NCBI RefSeq assembly: GCF_963676685.1
Contig: NC_092355.1
Span: 65,169,006-65,233,005, forward strand
Direction: 5' to 3'
DNA length: 64,000 nucleotides
Source: Mytilus edulis
Taxonomy: Eukaryota > Mollusca > Bivalvia > Mytilida > Mytilidae
The position numbers were made by a program, and so were the translations under genes. The notes below the pieces were generated by a model. The model was not told the origin of the DNA. It ran no database searches and saw only the letters and a program-made list of their open reading frames with translations. Positions 11,765 to 25,000 of the stretch are shown here, one piece after another. How positions within the stretch are numbered: the first letter of the stretch is position 1; the number at the start of each line of letters is the position of its first letter.

Positions 11765-11870
11765 ATGCTTCTCGCTTCATTGAAGACCCATTCGTGGCAT
11801 TCGGCTGTTGTCTGCTCTATGGTCGGGTTGTTGTGGCTCTGACACATTCTCCAATTCCATTCACATGTAT
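11765..11870 (+). repeat. Dispersed repeat fragment
   Basis: CTTCATTGAAGACCCATT and CTCTATGGTCGGGTTGTTG match 6005-6170 and 49340-49530. Confidence 0.55.
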
Positions 11871-12894
11871 TGTGATCTCCATGTAAGTTTTTTTCCGATT
11901 TTTACGAACGGATAAATGTAGAAAAAATAAAGCAAGTAAACAAGTTAATGATAATGTGTAAAATGTTGAACTATTTGCTATTTGGTTTTTTTTAAGACTG
12001 TACTTCGTGGATGAATCATTTGTGTTTTATACTTCTTTTACATTTCTGATTATTTACGTTTTTCTATACGCTATTCTGTTTTTCTTTGTTGCTATATTTC
12101 TTGTGGTCATAGTGATTGTAATTATAACACAATGTTTATTGATGTATCTCTTCTTTTTTTTTGCATCCTTACCTATTATGTCATTTTCTTTTGTTCTCGC
12201 ATTTTTGTCAATAAAGTGGATATGTTAGCGACTCTCATAAAACTGACAAATGCAATTTTAAATCGTATAATACTGTATTGTAAATATCAATGGTTACGAA
12301 TATCATGAATACATATATTTTTTTCAAGGGCATATAATCGTATAATAAATTAAAATGATACTCATATTCTACAGTCAAATTCTAATTTGCAAATAGTATT
12401 TCCTTACAAATCAATACGATTTATTTTGTGTTTTAAAATATATGCGATGAAAATGATATGAAGACTACGACAAATTTAAAATACCTAATGAATATATAAG
12501 GTATAATCATATTTATTACGACATTTTAATATCAAGTGCAGAGTAAACATATCTAACCATGCTAACGTGAGTAAACATGTAAAAACTGTTTAAAAGAAAT
12601 GCAGTATTTTCATATTCAGGACACTGTATATGTATCAGGTAAAACGAAATAGTGTTAAATATGCACTATTGTGTAAACACTTCTTGGGTATGTGGTAGAA
12701 ATTGTAAGACGGGACGGTTATAACAGCAAGGTAATTACAATTTTTACATAATTACTATGGATTGTGCTTTAATATTAGAAATAAACTAACAAATGTGAAA
12801 TTTCTTTTCATATCTTATTAAATTGTTTATTGATTATCAAATCCTAAATAAAGACCACATATTTACAGTTGTATATCATTAAAGAGGAGCCAAC

Positions 12895-13040
12895 GATACT
12901 AGAGGAACATTCAAACTCATAGATCAAAAATTAATTGACAACGCCATGGTTAAAAAAGACAAACAGACACATAAAAGTACACAAGACACAATGTAGTAAA
13001 CTAAAGACTTAGCAACAAGAACCCCACCAACAACTGTCTA
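12895..13040 (+). repeat. Dispersed inverted-repeat family, solitary arm
   Basis: TTGACAACGCCATGGTTAAA through AAGAACCCCACCAAC matches the left arm of 11040-11240. Confidence 0.55.
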
Positions 13041-13245
13041 AATCGTTTATATCTATCAAAATGGGAATGTTAAGACCATGTAGTTCCCAAGTATTCCCTG
13101 AACCGAAGCCGCATGATATACAGGGTTATGAAGTAAACCAATTCAGGCCCGACAGGTCAAAAGTTGAACGCGAAAAAAAGCGGTTATTATTCATCATTCA
13201 ATCTTTTTTTGTGAAAATTAAGAAATTTAACATATTATATTCCGG

Positions 13246-13410
13246 TTATAAGATACTACCTTTCGGTAGTCATACATAAGACGTTTTTCAACCCACAATA
13301 AGAGAAACTAAATATTTCACATACTTATGACCGGTTTAAGCATTGTTTATGGTACTACCTTTTCGATAGTCAAATATAAGACGTTTGGTTACCTACAGTC
13401 AGAGAACCTA
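13246..13410 (+). repeat. Imperfect direct repeat, about 99 bp apart
   Basis: TACTACCTTTCGGTAGTCA (13254) recurs as TACTACCTTTTCGATAGTCA (13353), both followed by ATAAGACGTTT. A diverged relative is at about 40718 in copy B. Confidence 0.6.
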
Positions 13411-13683
13411 TCACTCAATGTCGCGAGTGTTATGTCATTGACTGTGTGACATCTCTCAATTTAAATCATTTGTTTAACTAGATTAAAAGTCTCGTTCATT
13501 AAGCAAGTGGTGATCAAGTCGTGTCTTTACTTCAATAAATGACAACGACAGGCAACATTTGATAGAATCGTTGTAATAGAATAGTGGATAATAATATACG
13601 TTTAATTACAGACAACGTCATGAACGTGGATAAATAACAGTAAATTTCGTACTTTATTTGACCTTGTAACATTTTGTTTATTC

Positions 13684-13730
13684 GAGCGTCACTGATAAGT
13701 CTTTTGTAGACGAAACGCGCGTCTGGAGTT
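13684..13730 (+). ncRNA. Hammerhead ribozyme motif, mutated core
   Basis: GAGCGTCA, CTGATAA, stem II GTCTTTTGTAGAC (perfect GTC/GAC), GAAAC, short stem III, GTC (13721-13723), TGGAGT. The core CTGATGA has become CTGATAA, changing the catalytic G8, so cleavage should be lost. It forms the left border of a 345-bp unit whose right border (14029-14075) is intact. Confidence 0.65.
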
Positions 13731-14068
13731 AATATAAAATGTTAATCCTGGTATCTATTATAGGTTTATTTACAACCACTGGGTCGATGCCACTGCTGGT
13801 GGAGATTTATTTCCCCGAGGGTATCACTAGCCCGGTAGTCAGCACTTCTGTGTTGACCGGAATTATCATTGATATGATCATAATTATCAATTAACTGTTC
13901 ACAATTTTGGAATTTTTGAAATACTAAGGCTTTTTTACCTCAGGAATAGATTACCTTTTACAAAAATGATTTGCCCTCAATGGTCTTCAACTTCGTATTT
14001 TTTATGACTTTCTAACATTTTTTGATTTGAGCGTCGCTGATGAGTCTTTTGTAGACGAAACGTGCGTC
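13724..14068 (+). mobile_element. Retrozyme-like unit bounded by two hammerheads, 345 bp
   Basis: Two hammerhead motifs in direct orientation have predicted cleavage points after 13723 and after 14068, so exactly one 345-nt monomer lies between. Known retrozymes are short non-coding retroelements whose repeats each carry a type I hammerhead and that give circular RNAs of monomer length; they are reported from plants and from metazoans including bivalves. The monomer holds CACTGGGTCGATGCCACTGC and later GGAATTTTTGAAATACTAAG, with no open frame. Absent from the matching place in copy B. The mutated left ribozyme suggests a dead or dying copy. Confidence 0.62.
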
Positions 14069-14075
14069 TGACGTT
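14029..14075 (+). ncRNA. Hammerhead ribozyme, intact core
   Basis: GAGCGTCG, CTGATGA (14037-14043), stem II GTCTTTTGTAGAC with perfect GTC/GAC pairing, GAAAC, minimal stem III and GTC (14066-14068), then TGACGT for the 3' strand of stem I (pairs GCGTCG with wobble). Every conserved core residue is present. Very short stem III is usual for metazoan type I hammerheads, which normally act as dimers or on circles. Cleavage would fall between 14068 and 14069. Confidence 0.75.
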
Positions 14076-14514
14076 AATATAAAATGTTAATCCTAGTATC
14101 TATGATGAGTGTATTTAAGCACAAAACAATCATTGGACTAAAAAAAGTCATAATTAAATGTTCATTATAAACACCGTACGCGTATAAATGTTATGTCGTC
14201 CGGCTTCATGCATAGTTCCGTCCGGTAGGCAATTCCCGACATGTCATTACTCAATACTTAAGTGACTCAATCTGTTTATAAGAGCTCATAAATAAAGGTA
14301 ACAATAGAGGTGTTCACAAGTCATGAATCGATTGTGAAAAACGATATCCGGGTTACAAACAAAAATCGAGGGAATCACAACAATAGTTACTATAACATGT
14401 ATAAGAGAAAAAAATACGAACATAACAGACACACTGACGTGCAACTAAAACAAACTCAAACATACATAGAAACGAACTATTTGATCAAAACGGCCAAGTT
14501 CCTGACTTGGTACA

Positions 14515-14830
14515 ATAAATATAGGAAGATGTGGTATGAGTGCCAATGAGACAACTCTAAATACAAATAACAATTTATAAAAGTAAACCATTATACATCA
14601 AGGTACGGCCTTGAACACGTAGCCTTGACTCACACCGAACAGCAAGCTACAACGGGCCCCAATAATAACTAGTGTAAAACCATTAAAACAGGAAAACAAA
14701 CGGTCTAATCTATGCAAAAACGAGAGAACTACATAAACAGACGACAACTACTGTACATCAGATTCCTGACTTACGACAGGTGATGCATTTAAGGACAACA
14801 TGGTGGGTTTAACCTGAGTTAATTGCATGC
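14515..14830 (+). repeat. Dispersed SINE-like repeat (copy A only)
   Basis: Starts near GATGTGGTATGAGTGCCAAT and GAGACAACTCT and continues through GTACGGCCTTGAACACG and CATCAGATTCCTGACTTACG. The GAGACAACTCT/GTACGGCCTT block recurs inverted at 41160-41345, 44985-45185, 50090-50215, 57560-57985 and 59800-59930. I could not assign a tRNA head. Confidence 0.6.
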
Positions 14831-15075
14831 CAAGCCTTGTGTTTTTTGACAATGTTGAACAATATCACGAAAACGTTTCGTGACAGAAATACATTTCAAA
14901 CACACTCAAGACCATTCATTACAGGGAACGCACAAACATATAATATAATAGTCGATACAATAGCAAAGCGCAGAACAACAACGAACATATTCCATCAACG
15001 GCAAACGATACAGGATATCAAAAACAGTGACGTGCGTATGTAACTAACAAAAGATAACACATACTATCGTAATTA

Positions 15076-15657
15076 AAGGAGTAGGTCCGGTAAGGACTGA
15101 TTTTGGCCTCAAATTTCAGGTTCATCTGACGAAAAGTTTTGACCACTTTTTAAACACTTAAAAGTCTATTTTGTTTCATTCAATTAGTTTTTGTGAAAGA
15201 TTTTAACTGATTTAGTAATTAAAAACGACCCGATTCAAGTTCAAATGTTAAAAGTCTACCAAATATGCCGCAAATTGTCACTTTTCAGATGGTTTTTGTC
15301 TAAAATGAAAGTGGCCGCATCCGTGTTCATCCTCAACCTTTACTTATGTTACGTATTATCATCAAATACAACTTGCATTTCAATATCAAGGATGAACACG
15401 AATGCGGCCACCTTCGTTTTACACGGAAGCCGTCTAACATTTAACTAAAATGCTAGGACTGTGAAGATTTCAGTAATTTAGCATGACTTAATGGTGCTAG
15501 TTCCCGATATATACGCATTGTATTATCAAAAACAGCCGATATTTATGTAACAGAAGCATTCTACTGTCCAATAAATAACTAATAGTTTACATTTGAACAA
15601 CTTTGTTAAACTGCTATATTTTGGGGCCAAAAAGGGGTCTTACTGAACCTTCTCCTT
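15076..15657. mobile_element. TA-flanked MITE, family 1 (582 bp)
   Basis: Begins AAGGAGTAGGTCCGGTAAGG after TA and ends TTACTGAACCTTCTCCTT, giving roughly 20-bp inverted termini. Close relatives are at 58508-59718 and 62850-63429. The right flank now reads TG rather than TA. A frame at 15245-15448 runs through it and is not a gene. Confidence 0.75.
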
Positions 15658-16238
15658 TGTTGAAATCCTTTCAATATTAATATATTTGAGCAGATTATAT
15701 TTTATTGTATATCTTTCAAACTGTTTATTTTATTTTTAACACATGGAAAACCGATGGGAAGACTCGGGTATTTGGAATTTGTATGAGAAAATAATGCATA
15801 TATTAGTAATCCAGTATTTTGAATTGGAATTATGTTACATTCTCAGCTTACATGAATGTGTTGATATATAATTAATAACCCGCCTTACATTTTGTATCTC
15901 CTCATCCAAAGAGAAAAATGTCATCAAAGAAAGAGCTCTCTACAACGTTTTAAGTTTATCCATAAATTATCTTTGTATAATAAAGACACAATTGTGGAAC
16001 ATTTGAGCGAATATGTTCTTCTTCCTACTACTGATGGTGTTAATTAAAATATCACATGCATGAATTAACATCATCCAAAATGAAAACAACCCACGTGCAA
16101 TGCTATAGTGTTATTCACTGTCTGTTTTTATATTATCACTGGTATAGATTCAAGGTTTGCTGTATTGGTCTCGAGACTCGTAGTTCATAACACTTTTATT
16201 AAATAATCCAACTTTTCAATACAGACTTGTTCTGAATG

Positions 16239-16470
16239 CAATATTTCCAATATGGACTGGCAAGTATGTGAATATAGGGCCAATATGTCCAATACGGACT
16301 TGCAATGATTTGAATACAGTGCCAATATTTCCAATACGGACTGGCAATGAATCAGAAGAACAGACAATTAGTTTACAATCCTGAATAACATGTAAACATA
16401 TATTGTGCATGTACAAAAAAAAATGTAATTCAGGATTCATTGCCAGTCTGTATTGAAAATATTGGACTGG
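16239..16470. repeat. 42-bp tandem units with facing inverted copy
   Basis: Three units (GCAATATTTCCAATATGGAC at 16239, then near 16280 and 16322) are followed by an inverted copy at about 16434-16465 (GATTCATTGCCAGTCTGTAT). The result is a hairpin with a loop of roughly 80 bases. Confidence 0.65.
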
Positions 16471-16769
16471 GCCGAAAAGCAATCTAGATAACGTGACAAG
16501 GAAACGTCAACAGTATGACACATGCCGTTTTGGTAGTATTAGGGCTGTTTTAATCGTATTATTACATAATACTTGATGATGTTTATCGACTTTTGTAAAC
16601 TATTTTCTGTTATTTTGATAAAACAAATATCAATTTTGCTCAGTCTTTAGTTTTCAATGTTGTATTTTGTTTACAATTGGCGTTGTCAATTTGTTTTCGA
16701 CTTAATAATTTGAGTGTCCTTCTTGTATATTTTACCTCTATATTACCAGACGATAGTTGAATTAAAAAT

Positions 16770-17950
16770 CATTAATAAGTACCCCCCACAACCCTCTTCA
16801 ATAGAAAATGTGAAGTTAAGGCTGGGTTGTTCAATCTAAAACCTAAACATGGTATAAAACTGTTCCTTGTTCTTACCGGGTTGCTGCTTAACGAGTGGAG
16901 AAATTCCAGATTATTTTCTAAAATAAAAAAGTAATCATCAATAATTGTACAATGAAGTGTTTTAAAAGCAAATTTCATTTAGTTACATCACAAAGTAATT
17001 TATAAATCACTTCACATTTTGTCTGATGTACAGACCTAATACGTATGAGTTAGTTGCTACATATATTCGAGTAAGGCTTGTTCTGTTGTACATTAATGCA
17101 TTTTCACTTCTCAACATGCAACACGTTAGGGCATACACGTTCAACCAGGTAAATTTAGACACTTAAGATAGATAACAAAGATAATGTTATTTTAAAAGAG
17201 TTTCATTCTTTGGTCATACGATTTTTTTATTGTAAAATTTACCAAAGCATTTTGAAATCACAGAAATAACGACACAAGGTTTGATCAAGTAATTTTAAAT
17301 ATAAATAGGACCCACTCTATAAAAAAAACCAACACAATACTTAAGAAATGGTACATGTCCGAAGAGCTTTTCTATATTTACTGTCAGCAGAAACGCTTAA
17401 AGCCGAATATTCGTGCATGTCCGTGGATATTTGAATATAGTGCTTAAAATATCCAAAAAGGACAATACGTTCGAATGCGTAAAGGTTAACAAAATACATA
17501 TATTTTCCGTACCTATATGACGATTTGTTCTCCCAATAATAATCATATTTCACGAGAGCTCTGCCCGAGGGAAATATGGTTTTTCGAGGGTGAACGAATC
17601 TTCATATCTCCCGAGGCCAAGTAAAATGAATGTTTTATTCCACTGTCTAAGCTTTGTGCGTAACGTCGTATGATTTAGTCCCGACATGTTAGATGGGAAG
17701 TGAACCTGAAATTTTGTTCCACGTCACGTGTGAAGGTATCATCCAATCAAATGTCGATTTCGCTATCAAAATCAACATACAGTAACATAATATAAAATAG
17801 CTCTCAAATCCTGAAAAAAGAAAATAACGCTGAGTTTGAATAAAAGATGTAAATCACAGGTGTATTTTTAAGGTCAGGGATACCAGCAAGTTAAATACTA
17901 TTCATAGATTTGTTTATTTGCTAACGTACTATTTCACAGATATGATCTCT
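16770..17950. other. No gene recognised
   Basis: AT-rich spacer between the end of copy A and the next repeats. Frames at 16772-16978 and 17341-17553 have no recognisable domain or splice context. Confidence 0.5.
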
Positions 17951-17954
17951 ATTT

Positions 17955-18060
17955 TTTGTCTTTTCATTTTTAGCCATGGCGTTGCCAGTTTGTTTTTCGA
18001 TTTATGAGTTTGACTGTCCTTCTGATATCTTTCGTCCCTCTTGTATCTCATAATATATAC
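17955..18060 (+). repeat. Dispersed inverted-repeat family, solitary arm
   Basis: TTTTTAGCCATGGCGTTG through TTTCGTCCCTCTTGTAT matches the right arm of 11425-11665 and 20215-20300. Confidence 0.55.
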
Positions 18061-18479
18061 ATCGAATGTGCGCTTGTTACTCTATCTCGTTTTATGCTTT
18101 TATGGGTACTGTTTTCTTTTGTATTTGTTGCCAATACATTTTCAGTTTGTTTTCAAATTATGAGTTCAAATATCACGTTGGTATCATTTTTCTTCATTTC
18201 GCTAACGTTATGTATTTTTAATTATTGTTAGTCTTCAAAATCTCTGAACAGTTTCTATGACGACTTTTGTCAACATATCTATTTATTTCAACACAATTTC
18301 ATTTGTTTGTTTTTTAAACAGAAAAAAAAGACCAAACATTTTGCACTAGAAATTATGTCGATGGGAAGAAAAAAAGACACGATATAAAAAGCCATGTAAT
18401 GGCTCATATATGTCAACAATAAACACACCTGCAATCGTTATATTAAGATATGAACACATCCTAGTCTTGAAAAGTGGGT

Positions 18480-19330
18480 ATTTTATATATATAACATATC
18501 AAAGAAAGGCCGAAGATACTAAAGGGTTATTTATACTTGAAAGTCAAAATTACACTGACAATGACACAGTTAAAAAAGAAAAGACCAACAGACAAACAAT
18601 AGTTTCTCATACACCAGATAGAAAACGGAAGACTGTACAACACGGACCATCAAAAGAAATTGGGGTTGATTACAGGTGCTCTGGAATCGTGAAAATATTG
18701 TCTCCACGAGCGTCATCCTCTGTGTTGTTTATTTAAGTTTTAACAAAAACTTGATAAGGTGGCTAGGGAGTCTAAATTAAAATTGATCGAATTTTTTGAT
18801 AACTTTGTCAAAATGAAGTTTTTATCATGCTTTTTTCAAAGATATATTTAAAAGTATGGGTCATCGGACTTTTTTTCGCGCTACAGGTTGTGCAAAATTA
18901 CAGCTGTAAATATGATAAAACCCGCAATTTTCTATATTAATATAAAGTCTTTGACATAATTTACATACAACTCTCAAAATTTTCACATTCATCAAATATC
19001 TAGACCAAAGTTATCTGCTTCTTCAAAATCCAAGATGGAGGAAGACACATGAGCCACCTTAATAAGTTTAATTCAGTAGGTCACATTTGAGGGAATAATG
19101 AATGAGAGTGTGGTTAAAAATAGCTCTTGAAACATATCCACTAACCTCTGTGAAACGGATATTTCATTGCAGTCAATCGGCTCGTGATGGCGTGCGTAAA
19201 AAGTACGAAAGAATGATTTTGAGAGCACCACTTGGTATCACAGACCAAACATTTTTATCAAAAAATCAAGAAAAACAAGAAAACATAAGTGTACCATTAA
19301 GACACAACTAAAGAAAAAAAAGTCACTGTT
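18480..19330 (+). repeat. Dispersed repeat interrupted by a MITE
   Basis: 18480-18740 and 19062-19330 together match the layout seen at 37420-37880 in copy B (CAGGTGCTC, TAGGTCACATT, GTGAAACGG, CTCGTGATGGCGT). The interruption is the TA-flanked element at 18757-19059. Frames at 18410-18736 and 19102-19311 are repeat-derived. Confidence 0.6.
18757..19059. mobile_element. TA-flanked MITE (303 bp)
   Basis: Terminal inverted AGGTGGCT and AGCCACCT are flanked by TA at 18755-18756 and 19060-19061. Interior is AT-rich and non-coding. TA duplications suggest a Tc1/mariner-type source. Confidence 0.65.
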
Positions 19331-20735
19331 TCGGACGCAAGAAAACATAGATACACTAATTTTATTCAAATGATTTTATTTGCAAATAACATTTCTATAA
19401 ATCAAGCAGTAACATAAAATATAAAACAAAGTTATTTAAGATAATGTCATTGTTCCTGAACATAGTCCTTTGCAATTCTTAAATCACCATCTTCCGACTA
19501 AGGTTTACATTACGGATTTTAACTTTTTTACCTTGAAAGGTGTAGCATGTAGGCATTAATTAACTAATCATGGATTTTTTGAAATAACAGATATCTTGAA
19601 GTAAAGTACAGTTGACAATATCGAAAAAAAAAAGTTGGTTATCATGTTTTTACAAATAAAAAAAACCTTTGGTTTCTGTGTGTTTTTTCTGTTCATAGAA
19701 ACTATGAAAAGGACAATGCAGCTCTTTACCATGTGTTTTGAACAAAGAATATGTACATATGCCAAAATCTAACATGTCTACCGTTACGGAAATTCACAAA
19801 TATCACCCGAACAAAAAAGTTTTTTTCATATGTTAGTCCAAATCTCAGTTTTTTCATCACCGTCATAAGGAACGCTCAAAATATAAATCTGATTTTAATT
19901 TGACATTGCAATCATAGAGTACGTTAAGATGAAGTTGTGGTAAATAGAAAATTATCGTACTTCGACGTAAACTCAATGTTGTAAGTCCTATATCAAAACA
20001 CAAGATCAAAAGTTTAAAAACATCAACAGAATAGATAACAACTGTATAATAATATGTCAAAATGTCAAAAATGTGGTCACAACATTGTGTTATAAGCTTA
20101 ATCACTATAAAAACACAAACAAATATGTTACAAAGTAACATAAATAGACATTTAAAATGGTTCGTGTTGTTTATTCTTTAGTTTTCTATGTTGTGTCGTG
20201 TGTGCTGTTGTCTTTTTCATTTTTAGCCATGGCGTTGTCAGTTTGTTTTAGATTTATGAGTTTGACTGTCCCTTTGGTATCTTTCGTCCCTCTTTTAAAA
20301 GAATTCTAAAAAAAATGAATAACAAAAATACAAAAATTTAACATGATAGTGCAATAACACAATAACGGGATGTATAAGCACAGATTCACGTCATATATAA
20401 ATAAGAAAAAAAAAAAAAAAAAAGGAATATACCCTAGGCAAACATTAAAAGGCAGTGCAGACTCACAAAAGATTTCTTACAAAAACTATATTATACTGTA
20501 TGATAGAGTAGAATGAGAAATACGGGTGCCAAAATGACGTCGGAATTATAATAACTTGTACAATTTGTTTAGTTCAAAAGATTACGCTAATTCCTATGGT
20601 TTTGAAGATAAGACCATGGCAAATTTGCGAAGGAAACAAACTGTCTTATTCTAATCTCAGTCTAGTGCATAACAAGATTTAACATTTTGAGGATAAAGAA
20701 ATAGGTAGATTGACATATTTTGACTTTATAGACTG
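19331..20735. other. No gene recognised; repeat arm and poly(A)
   Basis: Contains a dispersed repeat arm at 20160-20300 (GGTTCGTGTTGTTTATTCTT to TTTCGTCCCTC) and an 18-base A-run at about 20405-20422. Nothing else is recognised up to the left border of copy B. Confidence 0.5.
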
Positions 20736-22063
20736 ACTACCTTGTTTTTTTATTAAATTTAACCATACTTTTATAATTAACCTGACATATGTTTTTTTTT
20801 GTTAAAATAATCAACATTTTTTCCCTGTCGTAACCGTGTGTTTAAGTATTTATGCTTCTTTTTTTCTCTCGAAAAAATGAATTGTTTCATGACATAAAAA
20901 GTCTGTTTGTAAACCGTCTCTTTTTTCTTTAGAATTTGTTTAAAAAAAAATATGTACTCTATATGTGGAAAATATTGTAAAAATATAAAAGGTGGCAATT
21001 TTAACCATTCAAATTTTAATTTCATTGGAATATAATTATATTGTGTCCAGTTTGAATGTTTTAAAAGTTACTGTACACATGCATAAACTTACTGACTTAA
21101 TCTATGTACATACACTAAGAAATTAATCCAATCAAACTGCATAAGATTTAATAACAATGACCGGTCCACATCATATTAAGTAAGAGGGGTAAATTCGATA
21201 GGGAGAAAATGATAGATATTTTAAATAAAAATATTGCAATAACTGATAAAATATGTCAACCATAAATTTTGCTTTAACTTCAGAAACTTGCTAATCTGTA
21301 ATGGTATAGTTTTCGCATCTTTCATTTGCGTTTTTTTAATTAATAAAAAGCTAGGGCATCAAAAGTCTAAATAGATCTTAAATTTATAAAGATAATTAAC
21401 CCTTTTAAAACAGTTTCTGTCTCACAAATAACAAGTAATACAAAGTAAACATATTTCTTAGAACACTGCAAAAAACTTAATTCTGATTTGCTTCTTTTTA
21501 TTGTCATGAGGTGCGTTTAATTAAACCATGGTTATAGCAAACATCGAATTCTCTCAATTTTTTTTATCACACACTATACATTCAAAACAACAAAAACAAA
21601 ATACCTAATATATTTTCCTTCATAAAATACATATGGGCTGGGTCGATTAGGAATCGACATGATGGAAATAAGTATCAAGATATTTATTAACCTATTACAA
21701 ATTTATAACGGGTTGAAAACATCTCAATAAAAAGTATGTAACTGTTTGAAATAATTGTGAACTCTAAAACATACAACACTAATGTGGAGGGCAACAATTC
21801 ATCTTTTATTTCGTCTTTTAGATGGTAAAAAATCTTTCAAAGTATTATACATGTCGATGCACACGTGTACTTGTAAAAAATCGATTTCTTTCCTACGCAG
21901 CTCATATGAAATTTCTTAAATGTAACATGTGTAAACCTTCGTTTTCTGTTTTAATTTAAATAATTTTAAATGTAATTATTTCACATTCGGCACAACCAGA
22001 GTAATATTATCCCCAAAACAACAAAAGAGTTCAATTGATGTACATTTTGCTTTGGTAGCCTCC

Positions 22064-25000
22064 TTATTGACAACAGAAAAAAATAACATCATTAAGTGCG
22101 GTATCATCTCCATATCCTTGGTGAGCTTCAACTTTGGTCTGTAGACCACATATGGCACTGTGCATTGGACAGGCGTCACTCCATTCACCATATGAGCCAT
22201 ATGGTCCATACCCAGGAGGATAGTTAAGGTCAACGACATCAAATTCATCTTTGAAATATCTGCATCTGAATCTGACGTAATTAGCGCCAGTGCTATCTTC
22301 ATTAACCTTTCAAAAAAGATATGTCATATTTTCAGATTTCATACCAGTTAGCAAATATCTATTAAACTCGGAGAATCTGCAAATTGTTTACCAACTAACT
22401 GTAAACCAACTAATGTTCGCTCCTTTCAAGTTTTGAAAATAAAGGCGATATCAATCGTCTGATCGTTTCTTGTTAAGCTACATGAAGTACATTTTTATAT
22501 CGCAAACATAAATGGCCGCGAAATTGAACTCAAAGGACTAAGCGCAAAATAAGGTATTCGTAAAACTCAGTTCGTTTACAGTAGTTGGCAATAAAACAGA
22601 CAGAACGAATAGTAACTGAACAACATAAAAATCAAAAGATAGAAATAACACGTGTACATGTACGCATGTCAACAAGCCAACTAAGTTAAATATCTTCAGG
22701 TCATTTACGTTTAAATGAAGCTTCATATGAAAAAAATAGGTAAATGTATTGCAAATTCTTATACAAAATGAATTATAAACATTATGTTACAGATGTAAAA
22801 GTAATATTGTTATTCTAACGACAATTTCACAAATTAGTTTCATTTATTCATCGTTCAATCTTGCAAACAATAAAGGCAATAAATTGTAATTGATAATTTG
22901 CAGCATCTGGCGTAAATGCACAATTTAATCATGGTATCTATGATGAATTATTATTTACAGCTTTCTGCAAAAGAAACATCAATAATTTAGACCCCGTTCT
23001 CCATTTCAATATTGAAAATTAATAATGGCTACACAAGAACACGTATTTCTATTTCAAATGTGATGCATATTAAATTTTTTTATAAAGGTTTTTCGTAAGG
23101 TATTTATAAAACAAAAAAGAAAAATCCATGAAATCGTTTTTGTTTTCAAATCGTGAACTAAAACGCATATGATAATGCTATATCAAGTAAAGTGAAAATA
23201 TATGCAATTTTATATTAAAAATTAAATTTTGTTTAAAAAAATAATACAACGGACCGCTTATAAACAAGATAGAAACCTGATGTTTAGTGGTTGCTGTTCA
23301 TAAATGTTTCTCGCTTCTTGTTTTTATTTCTTCCTGTTTGAATAGCTTTACATTAGTCATTATACGACCTTTTAAAGCTTGCTGTTCGGTTTGAGCCAAA
23401 GATCCGTGGTGAAGGACTTCCTTGGAACTTTTACAACTTGTGACTTGAATTGTTAGTCTCATTTTACACTCATTTAACATCTTCTTATATCTATTTATAA
23501 AATGAGATATGAAAGGAAAACTATCATGCAATCAATCTTCTACAACATCTTTCAAATCATCAAATTAAGAAGCATTTGATTATCAGCTTAATCTAACAAA
23601 AGACAAATGGCGGGAGAAAAGTACCAACATCAGCACCGTGACAAATAAACTCATCATATATACCAAGATTGAAATTATGTATTTGAGCCAGACAAGCGTT
23701 TTGTCTACAAACGACTCATCAGTGACTCTCGAACCCCAATAAGTTAAAAAGGCCAAATAAAGTACGAAAATGAAGAGAATTTATGACAATGATTTGTATC
23801 CTTCCTTTTCAAACACTTGCATAAAGTTGTGTTCTTTCTATGTAACGTCATCAGACTAGGTTACATTTTTTTCAGGACGTCACAAAAATATATTTACAAA
23901 AATTCGTAATAATTACAATATAAGCAGCTTACACTGTATTGATGCACTTGTAGGGAAAAGGCAACAAGAAATGCGTTTGGTGGACAAAGTGTTTCCCTTG
24001 TCCAATCTCCCCATACCTGCTGACCAGAACTTGCCATATCACCATAACGATCACTTGCTCTACTTCCACAGACAATTTCAATAGCATTCAGTTCTGTATT
24101 ATCTCCGTTTGGAGGTTCAATCTGAAAAAAGAATGCACACATAAAAATAAAAATTACTATTCCAACGTGAGCAACGTCGGAATCGTTATAAATAAAATGT
24201 ATAAACGACGAAAAGGTTACTACAATTAAAAAATGTTTGCTACAATTATTATATAGTTAGAGTTAATGTTTAAGTGTGACAACTTTCAGAATATTTGTTT
24301 CGGTCAATAAGACTGTTAAAAGACACAGATACAAAATAATTCCTTAGTTTAGGAAAAAAGCACGGTAAGTATTGAGTTAACAAGCTATATGTCACTTAAC
24401 GAATTCACGAAATAGAAAAGTGTACCTTGAAAGGGATGTACCAAATGTTTTCTTAGTAGATTGAAAATTCCTTAATGTACCATGAGCTGTTAAATGCATA
24501 TACTGTGAATTCATTTATTGTAGTTGGTATCATTTTTCGTGGATTGCTGAAATCTTGCATATTCGTTGGTATTTGATTTTGTGGTTTTACCAACCTCTGT
24601 TTAGAAAGCTTTAAGCCTTTTGAAATTATGATATTTGTTGAACATTTGAATTCGTGGTTCATCTGTAACAACGAAACCCACGAAAATTGGTTTCCAACAA
24701 ATAATAATGAATCCAAAGTTACCATCAACTTTTGCATGCAAACTGTTTTATTCGTAACATTGTCTCATACAATACTTAACCTAAGATGATTTGATGTTAA
24801 TTTGGCTTTCATTTATCGCTTATTTACTTGTAGTTTAAGATTTTTTTTCCTTTAGTTTTGACCAAATTCACTGAATTTAGTCTTCAGGTGTAGTTCTCAA
24901 ATTAGTATAGTAGTTTTATAATCTTATTCAAAAGTTTTGATAGATCAAGATTAAACGTATTTCATAAAAATATACATACTTTCATCCTGAAACCAATTGC

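Larger units (their letters stand above)
1..16770. repeat. Segmental tandem duplication, copy A
   Basis: Base 1 onward matches 20736 onward in the same orientation. The match continues, with indels, through the VMO1-like gene, its upstream flank and on to about 16.77 kb, which pairs with about 41.97 kb. Because it starts at the window edge, the true left boundary is not visible. Bases 1-9700 look about 95% or more identical to copy B outside insertions; 10.7-16.7 kb looks nearer 75-90%. Copy A-specific insertions are the 4813-7450 element, the hammerhead-bounded repeat near 13.7-14.1 kb, a dispersed repeat at 14.5-14.8 kb and a TA-flanked element at 15076-15657. Identities are by-eye estimates. 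Confidence 0.9.

Noticed and set aside
21976-22302. 108-codon minus-strand frame over gene B exon 4
   Set aside because: It is out of frame with the VMO-I reading. The domain frame gives the VRFRC, CGLQTK and GDDTALND motifs and stops at 22064.
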